A stretch of DNA of 64,000 bases from Sphingobacteriales bacterium (GTDB taxonomy: Bacteria; Bacteroidota; Bacteroidia; Chitinophagales; Chitinophagaceae): contig REAR01000057.1 of NCBI GenBank assembly GCA_004295245.1, forward strand, positions 1 through 64,000. The letters run 5' to 3'. Both the position numbers and the translations under genes were made by a program. The notes beneath the pieces are model-generated. The model had not been told where the DNA came from, searched no databases, and saw nothing but the letters and a program-made list of their open reading frames with translations. Position 1 is the stretch's first letter. Each line of letters begins with the position of its first letter. Below are positions 16,918-28,085 of the stretch, in pieces.

Positions 16918-19900
16918 ATGAAGCAACTGTCTTTTAATTTAGTTGTATTGGCTACTGAAGTAAAAGTGCCCCCCAATATTACTGCGGCATTGCGTGCTGA
17001 TAATATCAACCTTACGATAGAATCTGCGTATCCAAATGCTTCTATAAAAAGCAATTCAATTGCAGTTATTTTAGTTACTTGGCTTCAATATACCGAGATG
17101 GCAGAAGATGTAGCGTGTCCTTTAATCATTATTTACCCAACTGGTGTTGAAGAAGCTGTTTACAAATTAAATGATAGCCGTATTATAGATGTTGTTTGCC
17201 AAACGGATTTAGGCAGGCTTGAATTTGTTTTAAAAAAATGGGTGTCTGGAGATGTGAGAAACCCACAACTCAAAAAAATTACAAAAGCGTTGGCAATTGA
17301 TGAAAATGCTGAACGTCTGAACTTGGTTATTGAAGCCTCTAATGCGGGTGTTTGGGATTGGAATATTGATACCAATGAAGAGTTTTTTTCTGCTAAGTGG
17401 TGTGAAATAATAGGTTACCAGAAAGCAGATGCTGCATTGAAACATACTTACAATAGTTGGGCCGAAAGGATTCATCCGGACCATAAAGAGTCTGTGTTTG
17501 CAGCATTAAAAGCGCACCTTGAGTTTAATACACCTTATGATGTAGAATATTTACACCTACATAAGTCGGGCGAATACCGTTGGCAAAAATCTATTGGCAA
17601 AGCATTGTATAATGAAATAGGCCGGCCTATCAGAATGGTAGGTTCTATATTTGATATTAATGAACGCAAGAAAGCTGAAGCTGCTTTGGAGGAAAGTAAA
17701 GAGAATTATAGAAAGTCGAATGAAATTCAGCAGGCAATAATTTCTGCGCTCCCGGATTTAATGCTACGTATTTCTGCAACTGGTGAATACTTGGATTATC
17801 ATGCACCCGATCATTCGATTTTATACCGCAAACCCGACGAATTTATTGGAAAATATGCAAGTGATATACTGCCAGCTGCCGTTTCTGAAATTTTAATGAA
17901 TGGAATAAAAGAAGTGTTAGAGAAAAAGCATCTGGTACAACTGGAATATGAATTGGATTTTGGCCATGAGTTACGTCAGTTTGAAGGAAGGATGATGCCT
18001 ATTAACAAGGAGGAGGTATTAATAATTATCAGGGATGTAACAGAAAGAAACCAAGCGGTTGACAGAATTAAAAAAGAAGAAGAACGCTTTCAGCTAATGG
18101 TAGAAAACAGTAATGATATTTTTATTATTACTCAACCAGAAAAGGTTAATTATGTAAGCCCTAATGTAAAGAAAGTTTTGGGTTATACTGCTGAAGAGTT
18201 TACTGTGATTGATTTACAAAAAATAATTCATCCGAATGATTTTCCGCATCGTTGGAATGAACTTAGTGAACCTGGTTCGTCTTTACAATTTGAATACCGG
18301 ATTAAAAATAAGCAAAACGAATGGCGTTGGATTGAGGCATTTGGCATCAACCTTTCTCATCTTGAAAGTGTGAATGGCATGGTGTTTAATCTGCGTGATA
18401 TAACTGAAAAGAAAGAAAAGGAAGCACAGATAAAACAACTGAATAAAGCACTTGGTCAAACAGTAGAGCAACGAACAAAAGAATTGCAAAAGAGTGAAAC
18501 TTTGTTGCAAGAGGCTGAGCGAATTGCTAAACTAGGAAGCTGGGAATTTGATCTTTCAACAGAAATAGTTACATGGTCTAATGCACTATATGAAATTTTT
18601 GCCGTAGATCCCAATCAACCTGTGCCTTCGTTTGCCGAACAAAAAAGGTTTTATGAACGAGAAGATTGGGAGATTTTAAATAAACTGGTACAAAGAGCAA
18701 TTGAATTTGGAGAACCTTATTCAGTAGATTTAAGAATGTTAAGAGCTGATGGATCAAAGGGATTCCTGCTTGCAAAAGGCGAACCCCAAAAAAATGAAGA
18801 TGGCGTAATCAATAGGCTAGTAGGTATTGCAAAAGATATCACAGAAAGAAAGACTGCAGAAGAGTTGGTGCAAAAATTAACTAACAGACTAGAACAGGCA
18901 ACCAAAGTATCTGGTGTGGGAGTATGGGAGTGGAATGTGAAAACAAACGAATTGATTTGGAACGATACGATGTATCAAATATTTGGAATTGAACCGGCAC
19001 TTTTTACAGGTATTTATGAACTGTGGGAATCGACTATTTATCCGGAAGATTTGCCATTAGTAAAAAAAGAAGTAGCGATGGCCGTATCTGGTACAAAAGA
19101 CTTTGATATGGAGTTTAGGATTATATGGCCAGATAAAAGCATTCGATATATTAAAGGGAATGGTACTGTGCGGAAAGATGAAAACGGGCTAGCTGAATTT
19201 ATGATTGGAACAAATTGGGATATTACGGAGAGCAAGAAAGCTGATGAATTAGTTAGAGAACAACGGCAAACATTTGAGTTTATACTGGAACAGTCTTTTG
19301 CAGGATATTGGGATTGGACTGTTGGCAGTGAAACTATTTATGTAAGCGATACTTACAAGAAGATGTTAGGTTATGAAAATGAACCTTCTTTTAATACAGT
19401 TACTTTTTTGCGTTCAATAATTGACCCAGACGATCACGAGTTATTAAAGCGTATTACAGAAGACCACTTTTCAAGTAAAGGGGAAAAACCCTTTTATGGG
19501 GAAGTTAGATACCGTCATAAAAATGGCGGGACTGTATGGGTAATAACGAAAGGCGCAGCTATTAAGTGGGATGAAACCGGAAGACCGCTTCGGATGATTG
19601 GTTGCCAAATAGATATTACTAAGCGAAAAATGCTGGAAGCTGACATTGAAAAGAACAGAAAGGAGTTAGAGGCATTTTCTTATTCCGTATCTCATGATTT
19701 AAGAGCTCCATTGCGAGGAATTGATGGCTGGAGCCTTGCATTATTAGAAGACTACGGCAACGTATTAGACGAAAAAGCGCACCAATACTTAAGCAGGGTG
19801 CGATCTGAAACACAGCGAATGGGCCAACTAATTGATGATTTATTACAGCTTTCAAGAGTGTCTCGTATTGATTTAAATTGGTCACTAGTAGATTTTACTG

Positions 19901-20337
19901 CGTTGGCATACGAAGCATACAATAGAATTGACGAAGCAGCAAATGGGCGCCGGATAGAAATGATAATTGAGACCAATATGAAAGTTTGGGGAGACACGAA
20001 GATGCTGGATATTTTATTAACCAATTTGCTTAGTAATGCCATAAAATTTACAGGCAGGTGTGATGAAGCGAAAATAGAGATTGGAACGAAGCTGCAAGCA
20101 GAAACACCCGTATTTTACATCAAGGATAATGGAGCAGGGTTTGATATGAACCATGCTAAAAACCTGTTCGGAGCTTTTCAGCGATTGCATAAACAATCAG
20201 AATTTCCTGGCACAGGTATAGGCCTTGCCATTGTGCAAAGAATTGTCAATATTCATTCAGGTTCAATCTGGGCGGAAGCACAGCCCGGAAGAGGCGCCTG
20301 TTTCTTTTTTACCCTTAATGCCGGAAATAATATTTAA
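16918..20337 (+). CDS. Multi-PAS sensor histidine kinase with degenerate receiver-like N-terminus
   Basis: About 1139 residues from ATG 16918. The first roughly 115 residues look like a receiver fold lacking the acidic pocket and phospho-Asp. About six PAS/PAC repeats follow, each closing with a motif such as GSIFDINERKKAE, NLRDITEKKEKEA or GIAKDITERKTAE. A coiled coil (IKQLNKALGQTVEQRTKELQ) interrupts the series. The kinase core has His926 in YSVSHDLRAPLRG, N-box LLTNLLSNAIKFT, G1 DNGAGFDM and G2 GTGIGLAIVQRI, of the phytochrome-like class. No transmembrane helix is seen, so sensing is cytoplasmic. It is first in a three-gene operon. Confidence 0.88.
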   Translation: MKQLSFNLVVLATEVKVPPNITAALRADNINLTIESAYPNASIKSNSIAVILVTWLQYTEMAEDVACPLIIIYPTGVEEAVYKLNDSRIIDVVCQTDLGRLEFVLKKWVSGDVRNPQLKKITKALAIDENAERLNLVIEASNAGVWDWNIDTNEEFFSAKWCEIIGYQKADAALKHTYNSWAERIHPDHKESVFAALKAHLEFNTPYDVEYLHLHKSGEYRWQKSIGKALYNEIGRPIRMVGSIFDINERKKAEAALEESKENYRKSNEIQQAIISALPDLMLRISATGEYLDYHAPDHSILYRKPDEFIGKYASDILPAAVSEILMNGIKEVLEKKHLVQLEYELDFGHELRQFEGRMMPINKEEVLIIIRDVTERNQAVDRIKKEEERFQLMVENSNDIFIITQPEKVNYVSPNVKKVLGYTAEEFTVIDLQKIIHPNDFPHRWNELSEPGSSLQFEYRIKNKQNEWRWIEAFGINLSHLESVNGMVFNLRDITEKKEKEAQIKQLNKALGQTVEQRTKELQKSETLLQEAERIAKLGSWEFDLSTEIVTWSNALYEIFAVDPNQPVPSFAEQKRFYEREDWEILNKLVQRAIEFGEPYSVDLRMLRADGSKGFLLAKGEPQKNEDGVINRLVGIAKDITERKTAEELVQKLTNRLEQATKVSGVGVWEWNVKTNELIWNDTMYQIFGIEPALFTGIYELWESTIYPEDLPLVKKEVAMAVSGTKDFDMEFRIIWPDKSIRYIKGNGTVRKDENGLAEFMIGTNWDITESKKADELVREQRQTFEFILEQSFAGYWDWTVGSETIYVSDTYKKMLGYENEPSFNTVTFLRSIIDPDDHELLKRITEDHFSSKGEKPFYGEVRYRHKNGGTVWVITKGAAIKWDETGRPLRMIGCQIDITKRKMLEADIEKNRKELEAFSYSVSHDLRAPLRGIDGWSLALLEDYGNVLDEKAHQYLSRVRSETQRMGQLIDDLLQLSRVSRIDLNWSLVDFTALAYEAYNRIDEAANGRRIEMIIETNMKVWGDTKMLDILLTNLLSNAIKFTGRCDEAKIEIGTKLQAETPVFYIKDNGAGFDMNHAKNLFGAFQRLHKQSEFPGTGIGLAIVQRIVNIHSGSIWAEAQPGRGACFFFTLNAGNNI

Positions 20338-20345
20338 TAAACACT

Positions 20346-20789
20346 ATGGAGCTAAAGTCAATATTATTAGTGGAAGATAATCTGAGCGATGTGGATCTGG
20401 CAATTCGTGCGTTTGAAAAAACGGGTTTGTTGAATCCTGTTTTTGTAGTGGAAGATGGGAAAGAAGCTTTGGATTACTTATTTTGTACTGGCCAGTATTT
20501 TAAAAGAGATCAATTAGATATGCCGGGCTTAATTCTGCTTGATTTAAAACTGCCATTTGTGGATGGCTTATCTGTTCTAAAGCAAATTCGGCTAAACCGT
20601 ATAGCTAAAAATGTTCCGGTAGTTATACTTAGTTCATCTATAGAAGAGAAAGACATTATGGCTGCATACGAATGTAATGTAAACAGCTATTTAAGAAAAC
20701 CAGTAGATTTTACAGCGTTTGCAAACACTATACAACAGCTGGCAAATTATTGGTTGAAGCTGAATATTCTATCACCCAAACCCCGATAA
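20346..20789 (+). CDS. Single-domain response regulator (CheY/Rcp1-like)
   Basis: 147 residues forming one receiver domain and no output domain. The acidic pair is E10-D11 (LLVEDNLSD), the phospho-acceptor is D66 (LILLDLKLPFVDG), the switch region is VVILSSS and the conserved lysine is K118 (SYLRKPVDF). The spacing between the first strand and D66 is longer than in CheY, as in Rcp1 regulators partnered with phytochrome-type kinases. It starts 8 bases after the kinase stop, so it is the likely phosphorylation target of that kinase, passing the signal by protein interaction. Confidence 0.88.
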   Translation: MELKSILLVEDNLSDVDLAIRAFEKTGLLNPVFVVEDGKEALDYLFCTGQYFKRDQLDMPGLILLDLKLPFVDGLSVLKQIRLNRIAKNVPVVILSSSIEEKDIMAAYECNVNSYLRKPVDFTAFANTIQQLANYWLKLNILSPKPR

Positions 20790-20792
20790 AAT

Positions 20793-23483
20793 ATGAAACA
20801 ACTGTTAAATGTTTTATTTATTGAAGATGCGGCAACTGATGTGGCATTAATGGTTAGAGCGTTAGAAAGAACAGATTTTTTGTTGCAGTATGATATTGCA
20901 GATGATGAAACCGGATTGCGTACATTATTGGCCCAAAAGAAGTATCATGTTATTGTAGCCGACTATAATATTCCCGGTTTTAGTGGCACTGTTGCATTAA
21001 AAATTGTTCAATCAGTATGCCCGGAAGTGCCATTTATACTTGTGTCTGGTACTATAGGAGAAGAAAATGCAGTGGATATGATGCGGAATGGCGCTACCGA
21101 CTATATAATGAAAAGCAATTTGATTAAATTGAATACGGTTGTTAAACGTGAGCTGAGAGAAGCTGCAATGCGTAAAGAGAAAAAGGTTTTAGAAGAAAAT
21201 ATTAAACGAATTGCAAAATATGTATCCAGAGTAACAGGCACAGAATACCTGAATGAAATTACCATTCAACTTTCTAATGCGTTGAATGCAGATTATATTT
21301 TAATAAGTCTTTCTGACGATTGTATAAAAGATCATGCACAATCTGTTGCTTTTTGCAGAAATGGAGTAATTGCAGACAATATTCATTATTTGGTTAAGGG
21401 AACTCCGTGTGAATCAGTCTATAATAATCAGACAAGCATTTATCTGGATAATGTACAGGATATTTTTCCAGCTATACAGTTTCTGAAACAACTTAATGCC
21501 AGAGGCTATGTAGGTATTCCACTCACAGGCAGAAACGGAGAAGTGTTAGGCGCAGTAGTTGCTTTGTTTAAAACTCCGCTTGAAAATGCTTCATTTGCTG
21601 AAACCATCATCCAGTTATTCTCCTCTCAAATATCCACTGAAATTGAACGGATGAAAACAGATGAACTGATTAAGTATAATAATATATTAATGCAGCGGGC
21701 ACAACATCTGGCGCATTTAGGTAACTGGCATTGGGATTTAAAATTGGATAAAGTAAGTTGGTCCGACGAGTTGTATAGCATATACGGTCTTGCAAAAAAT
21801 AACTACGATCCCAGCTTTCAGGGATATCTGTCTTTAATACATTCAGAAGATATGATGCGGGTGCAAAGTGCTATTCAAAAATCGCTTAAAAACAAAAGCT
21901 CTTTTGAGTTTGAGGAGCGGGTAGTGCGGCCCAATATGGAAATACGGTATTTAAAATCCTGGGGAGATGTTATAAAAGATGAACAGCAAAATGTGGTTGG
22001 AATGTTTGGCGCTTGTTTGGATATTACAGAACAAAAAGTTGCAGAAGATGCATTAATGCTGAGTGAACAGAAGTTTCGCTCTATGGTGCACAATATTGCA
22101 GATATCATAACGCTGGTAGACGAAAAAGGAATTATTTTGTATGAAAGCGCCTCTATACAGCACGTGTTGGGATATACAGAAGCTGAATTAATAGGCCGTA
22201 GTATTTTTGAATTGCTTCATCCGGATGATGTGGCAAATATTTCGCAAGCGCTGTATGAGAGTATACAGAAAGAGGGTAACAGCGTAGCTGTAAACTTCAG
22301 ATTTAGAAATAAACAAGGAAAATATGTTTTGATGGAAGCACAAGGCAATAATCAGCTCTCTAATCCGCATATCAGAGCTATGATTGTGAACTCAACAGAT
22401 ATTACCGAACGTAAAAAGGCAGAGGTGCTGCTGGAAGAGAGCAAACAGTATTACCAATCGTTGTTTGAACATAACCCTGATGCAGTTTATGCTTTAGATT
22501 TTTCTGGCAAGTTTATTAGTGCGAATAAAGGGCTGGCAAATATGTTGGAGACAACGGTAGAAGATTTGATGCAAATGAATGATTTTTCATCTTTTGTGGC
22601 ACAAGACGATTTGCCCAGAGTAATGCATCATTTTTTAGAGGCCCAGAAAGGCATACAACAACACTACGAAAAAGTAAAAATTATTACAGCCAAAAAAAGA
22701 AGAATATTGGTAAATGCTTCTAATATTCCAATTTATGTTGATAATAAGGTAGTGGGCGTTTATGGATTAGCCAAAGATATTACCGAGAAGGAACGACTGG
22801 CTGCCCTGCTGGAAAAAGAAAGAAAGCAGCGGATGATAGAAATTACAAATGCCGTAATTACAGCGCAGGAAAGTGAACGACAGATTTTGGGGCAGGAATT
22901 GCACGATAATATTAACCAGGTATTAGCCAGCGCTAAACTGTATTTAGATCTTATTAAAAGTAATAACGGGTTTAATAAAGATGCATTTGCTAAATGCGAT
23001 AAGCTCATTAATAGTTCAATCATTGAAATACGACAATTGTCTCATCGCCTGATAACGCCAGCATTTATTAAAGATTCCTTGGCCGGTGCAATCGATAATT
23101 TGTTTGACATACCCATAGAAGAGACCCATATTAATATCCATAAAGATTATAGAAAGCTGGATGAATCTTTGTTGAACGACGGATTGAAGCTGACTGTTTA
23201 CCGCATAATACAAGAACAGTTCAATAACATATTAAAATACTCAAAAGCAGAAAATGTTTGGATATTGCTTTCTACTGAAAGCGGGTTGCTGCGGGTATTT
23301 ATTAAAGATGATGGAGTGGGTGTTGAACTTGGTAAAGTGTCGCACGGTGTTGGGTTGATGAATATAAAATCAAGAGCTGGTTTATTGAACGGAGAGGTAT
23401 TTATAGAAACAGCTCCGGATTGTGGTTTTAGCCTTGAAGTACTTTTTAGTGAAAGTAAAACAGCCGAGCTTTCTATTTTGTAA
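20793..23483 (+). CDS. Receiver-PAS-histidine kinase hybrid
   Basis: 896 residues. An N-terminal receiver (E11, D12, phospho-site D57 in IVADYNIPGFSG, K107 in YIMKSN) is followed by a GAF-like region, then three PAS/PAC units (CLDITEQKVAE, STDITERKKAE, AKDITEKERLA) and a HisKA_3-type kinase. The dimerisation helix reads ESERQILGQELHDNINQ with His704, and the ATPase has DDGVGVE and HGVGLMNIKSRA. That kinase type usually phosphorylates NarL-family regulators, none of which is encoded nearby. It starts 3 bases after the response regulator gene. Its receiver may accept phosphate from the upstream kinase (inference). Confidence 0.87.
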   Translation: MKQLLNVLFIEDAATDVALMVRALERTDFLLQYDIADDETGLRTLLAQKKYHVIVADYNIPGFSGTVALKIVQSVCPEVPFILVSGTIGEENAVDMMRNGATDYIMKSNLIKLNTVVKRELREAAMRKEKKVLEENIKRIAKYVSRVTGTEYLNEITIQLSNALNADYILISLSDDCIKDHAQSVAFCRNGVIADNIHYLVKGTPCESVYNNQTSIYLDNVQDIFPAIQFLKQLNARGYVGIPLTGRNGEVLGAVVALFKTPLENASFAETIIQLFSSQISTEIERMKTDELIKYNNILMQRAQHLAHLGNWHWDLKLDKVSWSDELYSIYGLAKNNYDPSFQGYLSLIHSEDMMRVQSAIQKSLKNKSSFEFEERVVRPNMEIRYLKSWGDVIKDEQQNVVGMFGACLDITEQKVAEDALMLSEQKFRSMVHNIADIITLVDEKGIILYESASIQHVLGYTEAELIGRSIFELLHPDDVANISQALYESIQKEGNSVAVNFRFRNKQGKYVLMEAQGNNQLSNPHIRAMIVNSTDITERKKAEVLLEESKQYYQSLFEHNPDAVYALDFSGKFISANKGLANMLETTVEDLMQMNDFSSFVAQDDLPRVMHHFLEAQKGIQQHYEKVKIITAKKRRILVNASNIPIYVDNKVVGVYGLAKDITEKERLAALLEKERKQRMIEITNAVITAQESERQILGQELHDNINQVLASAKLYLDLIKSNNGFNKDAFAKCDKLINSSIIEIRQLSHRLITPAFIKDSLAGAIDNLFDIPIEETHINIHKDYRKLDESLLNDGLKLTVYRIIQEQFNNILKYSKAENVWILLSTESGLLRVFIKDDGVGVELGKVSHGVGLMNIKSRAGLLNGEVFIETAPDCGFSLEVLFSESKTAELSIL

Positions 23484-23530
23484 TCAATAGTTTTTATCTG
23501 AACGTCAATCATTACGATGCCGTTAAAACG

Positions 23531-23576
23531 AGTCCCGATTGTTCAGGGTAGACTGTGGTAACGATGCTGCCGTTAT
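23531..23576 (+). repeat. Degenerate subfamily B repeat
   Basis: CCCGATTGTTCAGGG, a decayed form of the CCCGAACGTTCGGG palindrome, is followed by GTAGACTGTGGTAACGATGC, which aligns with the B-type head and core. Module order differs from the copies near 1821 and 41740. Confidence 0.5.
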
Positions 23577-23655
23577 AACTAGTTTTGGTATCCATTTCTT
23601 TCTCAACTTTAAATGCCGTTTAACATTTTAAAAAATGTGTAGCAAAGGGTAATGC

Positions 23656-23663
23656 TATATTTG
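23656..23663 (+). promoter_or_regulatory. -7 box of ABC exporter gene
   Basis: TATATTTG matches TAnnTTTG and ends 7 bases before the ATG at 23671, predicting a leaderless or nearly leaderless transcript. Confidence 0.5.
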
Positions 23664-23670
23664 TAATCCT

Positions 23671-25491
23671 ATGGCGGAAAAGTTACCCCTAAAAAAACTA
23701 TTTAATTTCGGCTTACTCAAAAGAGTGTTTCGGTTTGCAGCACCGTATAAAAGAAAATTTTATACATCGTTGTTACTGGCGCTTGTATTGGCTATTATGG
23801 CGCCTGTGCGGCCCATGCTAATACAAATTACTGTAAACAAATTTATAAAAACCGGTGCTACAGCTGGCAATAAACAATATTTTTTAGAAATGGTGTTATG
23901 GATTACCGCCATACAAATTGCATTATTGCTTGTGGAAACTTTGGTCCGTTTTTATTTCTCCTATATTACTGCATGGCTGGGGCAACATGTGGTAAAAGAT
24001 TTACGTGTTAAGGTATATAACAAAATCCTGCACCTTAATCTGGGCCAGTTTGATAAAACTCCTATTGGCACACTCACCACCCGCACTATTAACGATATTG
24101 AATCTATTAACGATATTTTTTCTGACGGGCTGATACCTATTATAGCTGATTTGCTGGCAATTATTTCTATAGTAACCGTAATGCTGGTGGTAGATTGGCA
24201 ATTGGCATTGGTTTGCCTGGCGCCATTTCCTATCTTAATTATTGCCACTTACTTTTTTAAAGAAAGTGTAAACAAGTCTTTTGTAAAAGTGCGTAATGCG
24301 GTGGCCAGCTTAAATGCTTTTGTGCAGGAACACTTAACAGGCATACAAGTAGTGCAGGCATTTGCTGCTGAAGACAGAGAGTTTGCTAAATTTAAAAAAA
24401 TTAATAAAGAGCACCGCAATGCAAACATTAAAGCCATTTTTGCCTACTCCGTTTTTTTTCCGGTAGTAGAAATTATTTTGGCAGTATCAACAGGGTTATT
24501 AGTTTGGTGGGCCGCTTCTGAAGCTAATTTATTAAAAGCAGTGTCTGCAGAAGCAGCTAATGCACAAGCCGGTAAAATGATTTCTTATTTCTTGTTTTTA
24601 AACCTGCTATTTCGCCCATTACGTGTAATTGCAGATAAGTTTAATGTATTACAAATGGGTATGATTGCCAGTGAAAGAGTATTTAAAGTTTTAGATAACG
24701 ATGATGTAATGCCTGCTTCAGAAAATGGTATTAACCAAGTGGCAGTAACCGGTAAAATTAATTTTAACAACGTGTGGTTTGCTTATACTGATGAACGCTA
24801 TGTTTTAAAAAACATCAATTTTACCGTCAATCCAGGCCAAACGGTGGCAATTGTAGGCCATACCGGTAGTGGTAAAACATCCATCATCAGTTTAATAAAC
24901 AGGCTGTATCAAGTACAAAAAGGGGTTATCGAAATTGATGATCGTCCCATTGCGGATTATAACCTCTCTTTCTTAAGAAGTAAAATTGGTGTGGTGTTGC
25001 AGGATGTGTTTTTGTTTTCGGGCAGTGTGTTTGATAATATTACGCTGCGTAACCCAGCCATTAGCAAAGCCGCAGTAATAAATGCAGCAAAACTCATAGG
25101 CATTCACAATTTTATTATGCAATTGCCCGGAGATTATGATTATAACGTTATGGAACGGGGCGCCACCTTGTCGCTTGGGCAGCGGCAGCTTATATCTTTT
25201 GTAAGAGCGTTACTATACAACCCCGCTGTGCTTATTTTAGATGAGGCTACCTCTTCGGTAGATACTGAAAGCGAGCAACTGATACAGCATGCTATTGATA
25301 CACTCATAGCAGGCCGCACTTCTATTGTTATCGCACATCGCCTATCCACCATTCTAAAAGCCAACCAGATTATTGTTTTAGATAAAGGAGAAATAAAGGA
25401 AATTGGCAACCACGCCACGCTGTTAGAAAAAGCAGGCTTTTATGCCAACCTGCACAAAATGCAATTCGAAAAGCATCCTGTAAATGTATAA
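23671..25491 (+). CDS. ABC exporter, fused permease and ATPase (MsbA-like)
   Basis: 606 residues. An N-terminal six-helix exporter domain (to about residue 330) is followed by a nucleotide-binding domain with Walker A GHTGSGKTS (residues 396-404), signature LSLGQRQL, Walker B AVLILDEATSSVD and H-loop IAHRLST. It would work as a homodimer or heterodimer in the inner membrane. The family includes lipid A flippases (MsbA) and multidrug exporters; sequence reading does not separate these. It stands alone with its own promoter box and downstream hairpin. Confidence 0.9.
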   Translation: MAEKLPLKKLFNFGLLKRVFRFAAPYKRKFYTSLLLALVLAIMAPVRPMLIQITVNKFIKTGATAGNKQYFLEMVLWITAIQIALLLVETLVRFYFSYITAWLGQHVVKDLRVKVYNKILHLNLGQFDKTPIGTLTTRTINDIESINDIFSDGLIPIIADLLAIISIVTVMLVVDWQLALVCLAPFPILIIATYFFKESVNKSFVKVRNAVASLNAFVQEHLTGIQVVQAFAAEDREFAKFKKINKEHRNANIKAIFAYSVFFPVVEIILAVSTGLLVWWAASEANLLKAVSAEAANAQAGKMISYFLFLNLLFRPLRVIADKFNVLQMGMIASERVFKVLDNDDVMPASENGINQVAVTGKINFNNVWFAYTDERYVLKNINFTVNPGQTVAIVGHTGSGKTSIISLINRLYQVQKGVIEIDDRPIADYNLSFLRSKIGVVLQDVFLFSGSVFDNITLRNPAISKAAVINAAKLIGIHNFIMQLPGDYDYNVMERGATLSLGQRQLISFVRALLYNPAVLILDEATSSVDTESEQLIQHAIDTLIAGRTSIVIAHRLSTILKANQIIVLDKGEIKEIGNHATLLEKAGFYANLHKMQFEKHPVNV

Positions 25492-25492
25492 A

Positions 25493-25512
25493 ACCACCAA
25501 GCGGTGGTTTTA
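25493..25512 (+). terminator. Rho-independent terminator of ABC exporter gene
   Basis: AAACCACC and GGTGGTTT form an 8-bp stem around AAGC directly after the stop codon; a short T-run follows. Confidence 0.75.
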
Positions 25513-25560
25513 GGTTATCATAGAAATATATATTTATGGAACAAGCTTTTGGGGTACCAT

Positions 25561-25590
25561 CAGCACCGTTGCGTCGCACACTGCAGCCGC
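25561..25590 (-). repeat. Intergenic repeat, subfamily A
   Basis: Reverse copy (CAGCACCGTTGCGTCGCACA then CTGCAG) between convergent ABC exporter and PepSY-like genes. Confidence 0.8.
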
Positions 25591-25595
25591 AGTGC

Positions 25596-25880
25596 TTAGC
25601 CCAGCAATTTTTCTGATACAAAACTGCCATCTGCATTAAAAATGGCCTGCCAGCGGTTGCTGCCAATAAAAAATTTTACTTTATAAGTATTGCCATCTTC
25701 TTTCTGCCAATCAATTTCGCCAGTGGCTGTGGGGTATTTGGCTGCAAAAGCGCTTTTTATGGTGCCGGGCACTGCTGAAGCCGCAATTACGCCGGTACTG
25801 TTACTGCTATTACTGCTGTTGGTTTTGGTACAGGCTATTACAGAAAAAGCCAGCATCAATGCAAAAAAATAGGGTTTCAT
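25596..25880 (-). CDS. PepSY-like small lipoprotein
   Basis: 94 residues. The signal ends in a lipobox (SVIACTKTNSS), followed by a Ser/Asn linker. The single domain (PGTIKSAFAAKYPTATGEIDW, then YKVKFFIGSNRWQAIFNADG) matches the PepSY-like/DUF2874 pattern common in Bacteroidota. Such proteins are periplasmic or surface-exposed, and inhibitory or ligand-binding roles have been proposed but not shown. A TACCTTTG promoter box lies 25 bases before the ATG. Confidence 0.78.
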   Translation of the reverse strand: MKPYFFALMLAFSVIACTKTNSSNSSNSTGVIAASAVPGTIKSAFAAKYPTATGEIDWQKEDGNTYKVKFFIGSNRWQAIFNADGSFVSEKLLG

Positions 25881-25905
25881 TTGCTGTTGTTTTAATGTTG
25901 AGAGC

Positions 25906-25913
25906 CAAAGGTA
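25906..25913 (-). promoter_or_regulatory. -7 box of PepSY-like gene
   Basis: TACCTTTG on the minus strand is an exact TAnnTTTG match with a leader of about 20 bases. Confidence 0.5.
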
Positions 25914-26078
25914 AAAGCCCTATACTGCGCCAAAAAGCAAACCTGTTTCAAAGTGTAACTAAGGGTACCCAACCTGTATTTTAACTGCCTGAACCTTTCT
26001 GAAAAATAAACCGCCAATAATATGCCCTGCGTTGGTATCTTTTTTAGGTTCGTTTTCGGTTTTTCACCCACCGCGCCT

Positions 26079-26086
26079 TATCTTTG
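26079..26086 (+). promoter_or_regulatory. -7 box of ATP synthase operon
   Basis: TATCTTTG matches TAnnTTTG; TTTC at 26054-26057 is a near-match -33 element with a 21-base spacer. It lies 21 bases before atpB. Confidence 0.55.
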
Positions 26087-26107
26087 CGCCAAAATTAACA
26101 AACAGGT

Positions 26108-27483
<1,376 letters not shown>

Positions 27484-27552
27484 AAATTACAACTGCACTC
27501 AAAGCACAGGGCAATGGGTGCAGTTTTTTTCAACTTTTAGAAACACTTGTAT

Positions 27553-28062
27553 ATGTTTTTACTGAATATAGATCTGTTAATTCCTGAAACCGGTTTGCTT
27601 ATTTGGACACTACTGGTGTTCTTGATTGTATTTTTTATTCTGAAAAAATTTGCATGGCCAGCCATTGTAAATGGTTTAAAGGAAAGAGAAACCGCTATTG
27701 CTGAATCTTTGGCTTCTGCTGAAAAGATTAAAACAGAAATGGCACAAATGAAAAGCGAGAATGAAGCCTTACTTGCTAAGGCCCGTGAAGAGAGTAGCAT
27801 TATGATTAAGGAAGCAAAATTGGTAGCCGATAAAATGGTGGCAGAAGCAAAGGATAAAGCCAGAAATGAATACGATCGCATTGTGGCGGATGCACAAAAC
27901 GCTATTATCCAGCAAAAGAATGCTGCTTTAACAGAGGTTAAAAACCAGGTGGGTAATCTGGTAATAGAAGTTGCTGAAAAAGTATTGCGCAGAGAGTTAA
28001 GTAATAAGCCAGAGCAGGAAAGCTATATTAAGCAGCTGGCTGATGATGTTAAATTGAACTAA
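27553..28062 (+). CDS. atpF: ATP synthase F0 subunit b
   Basis: About 169 residues from the ATG at 27553; an in-frame TTG at 27547 is less likely. One N-terminal transmembrane helix (TGLLIWTLLVFLIVFFILK) is followed by a long charged coiled coil that forms the peripheral stalk. It lies 69 bases after atpE and 23 bases before atpH. Confidence 0.93.
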   Translation: MFLLNIDLLIPETGLLIWTLLVFLIVFFILKKFAWPAIVNGLKERETAIAESLASAEKIKTEMAQMKSENEALLAKAREESSIMIKEAKLVADKMVAEAKDKARNEYDRIVADAQNAIIQQKNAALTEVKNQVGNLVIEVAEKVLRRELSNKPEQESYIKQLADDVKLN

Positions 28063-28085
28063 GGCTTTAATTTTTAAATTGAACT

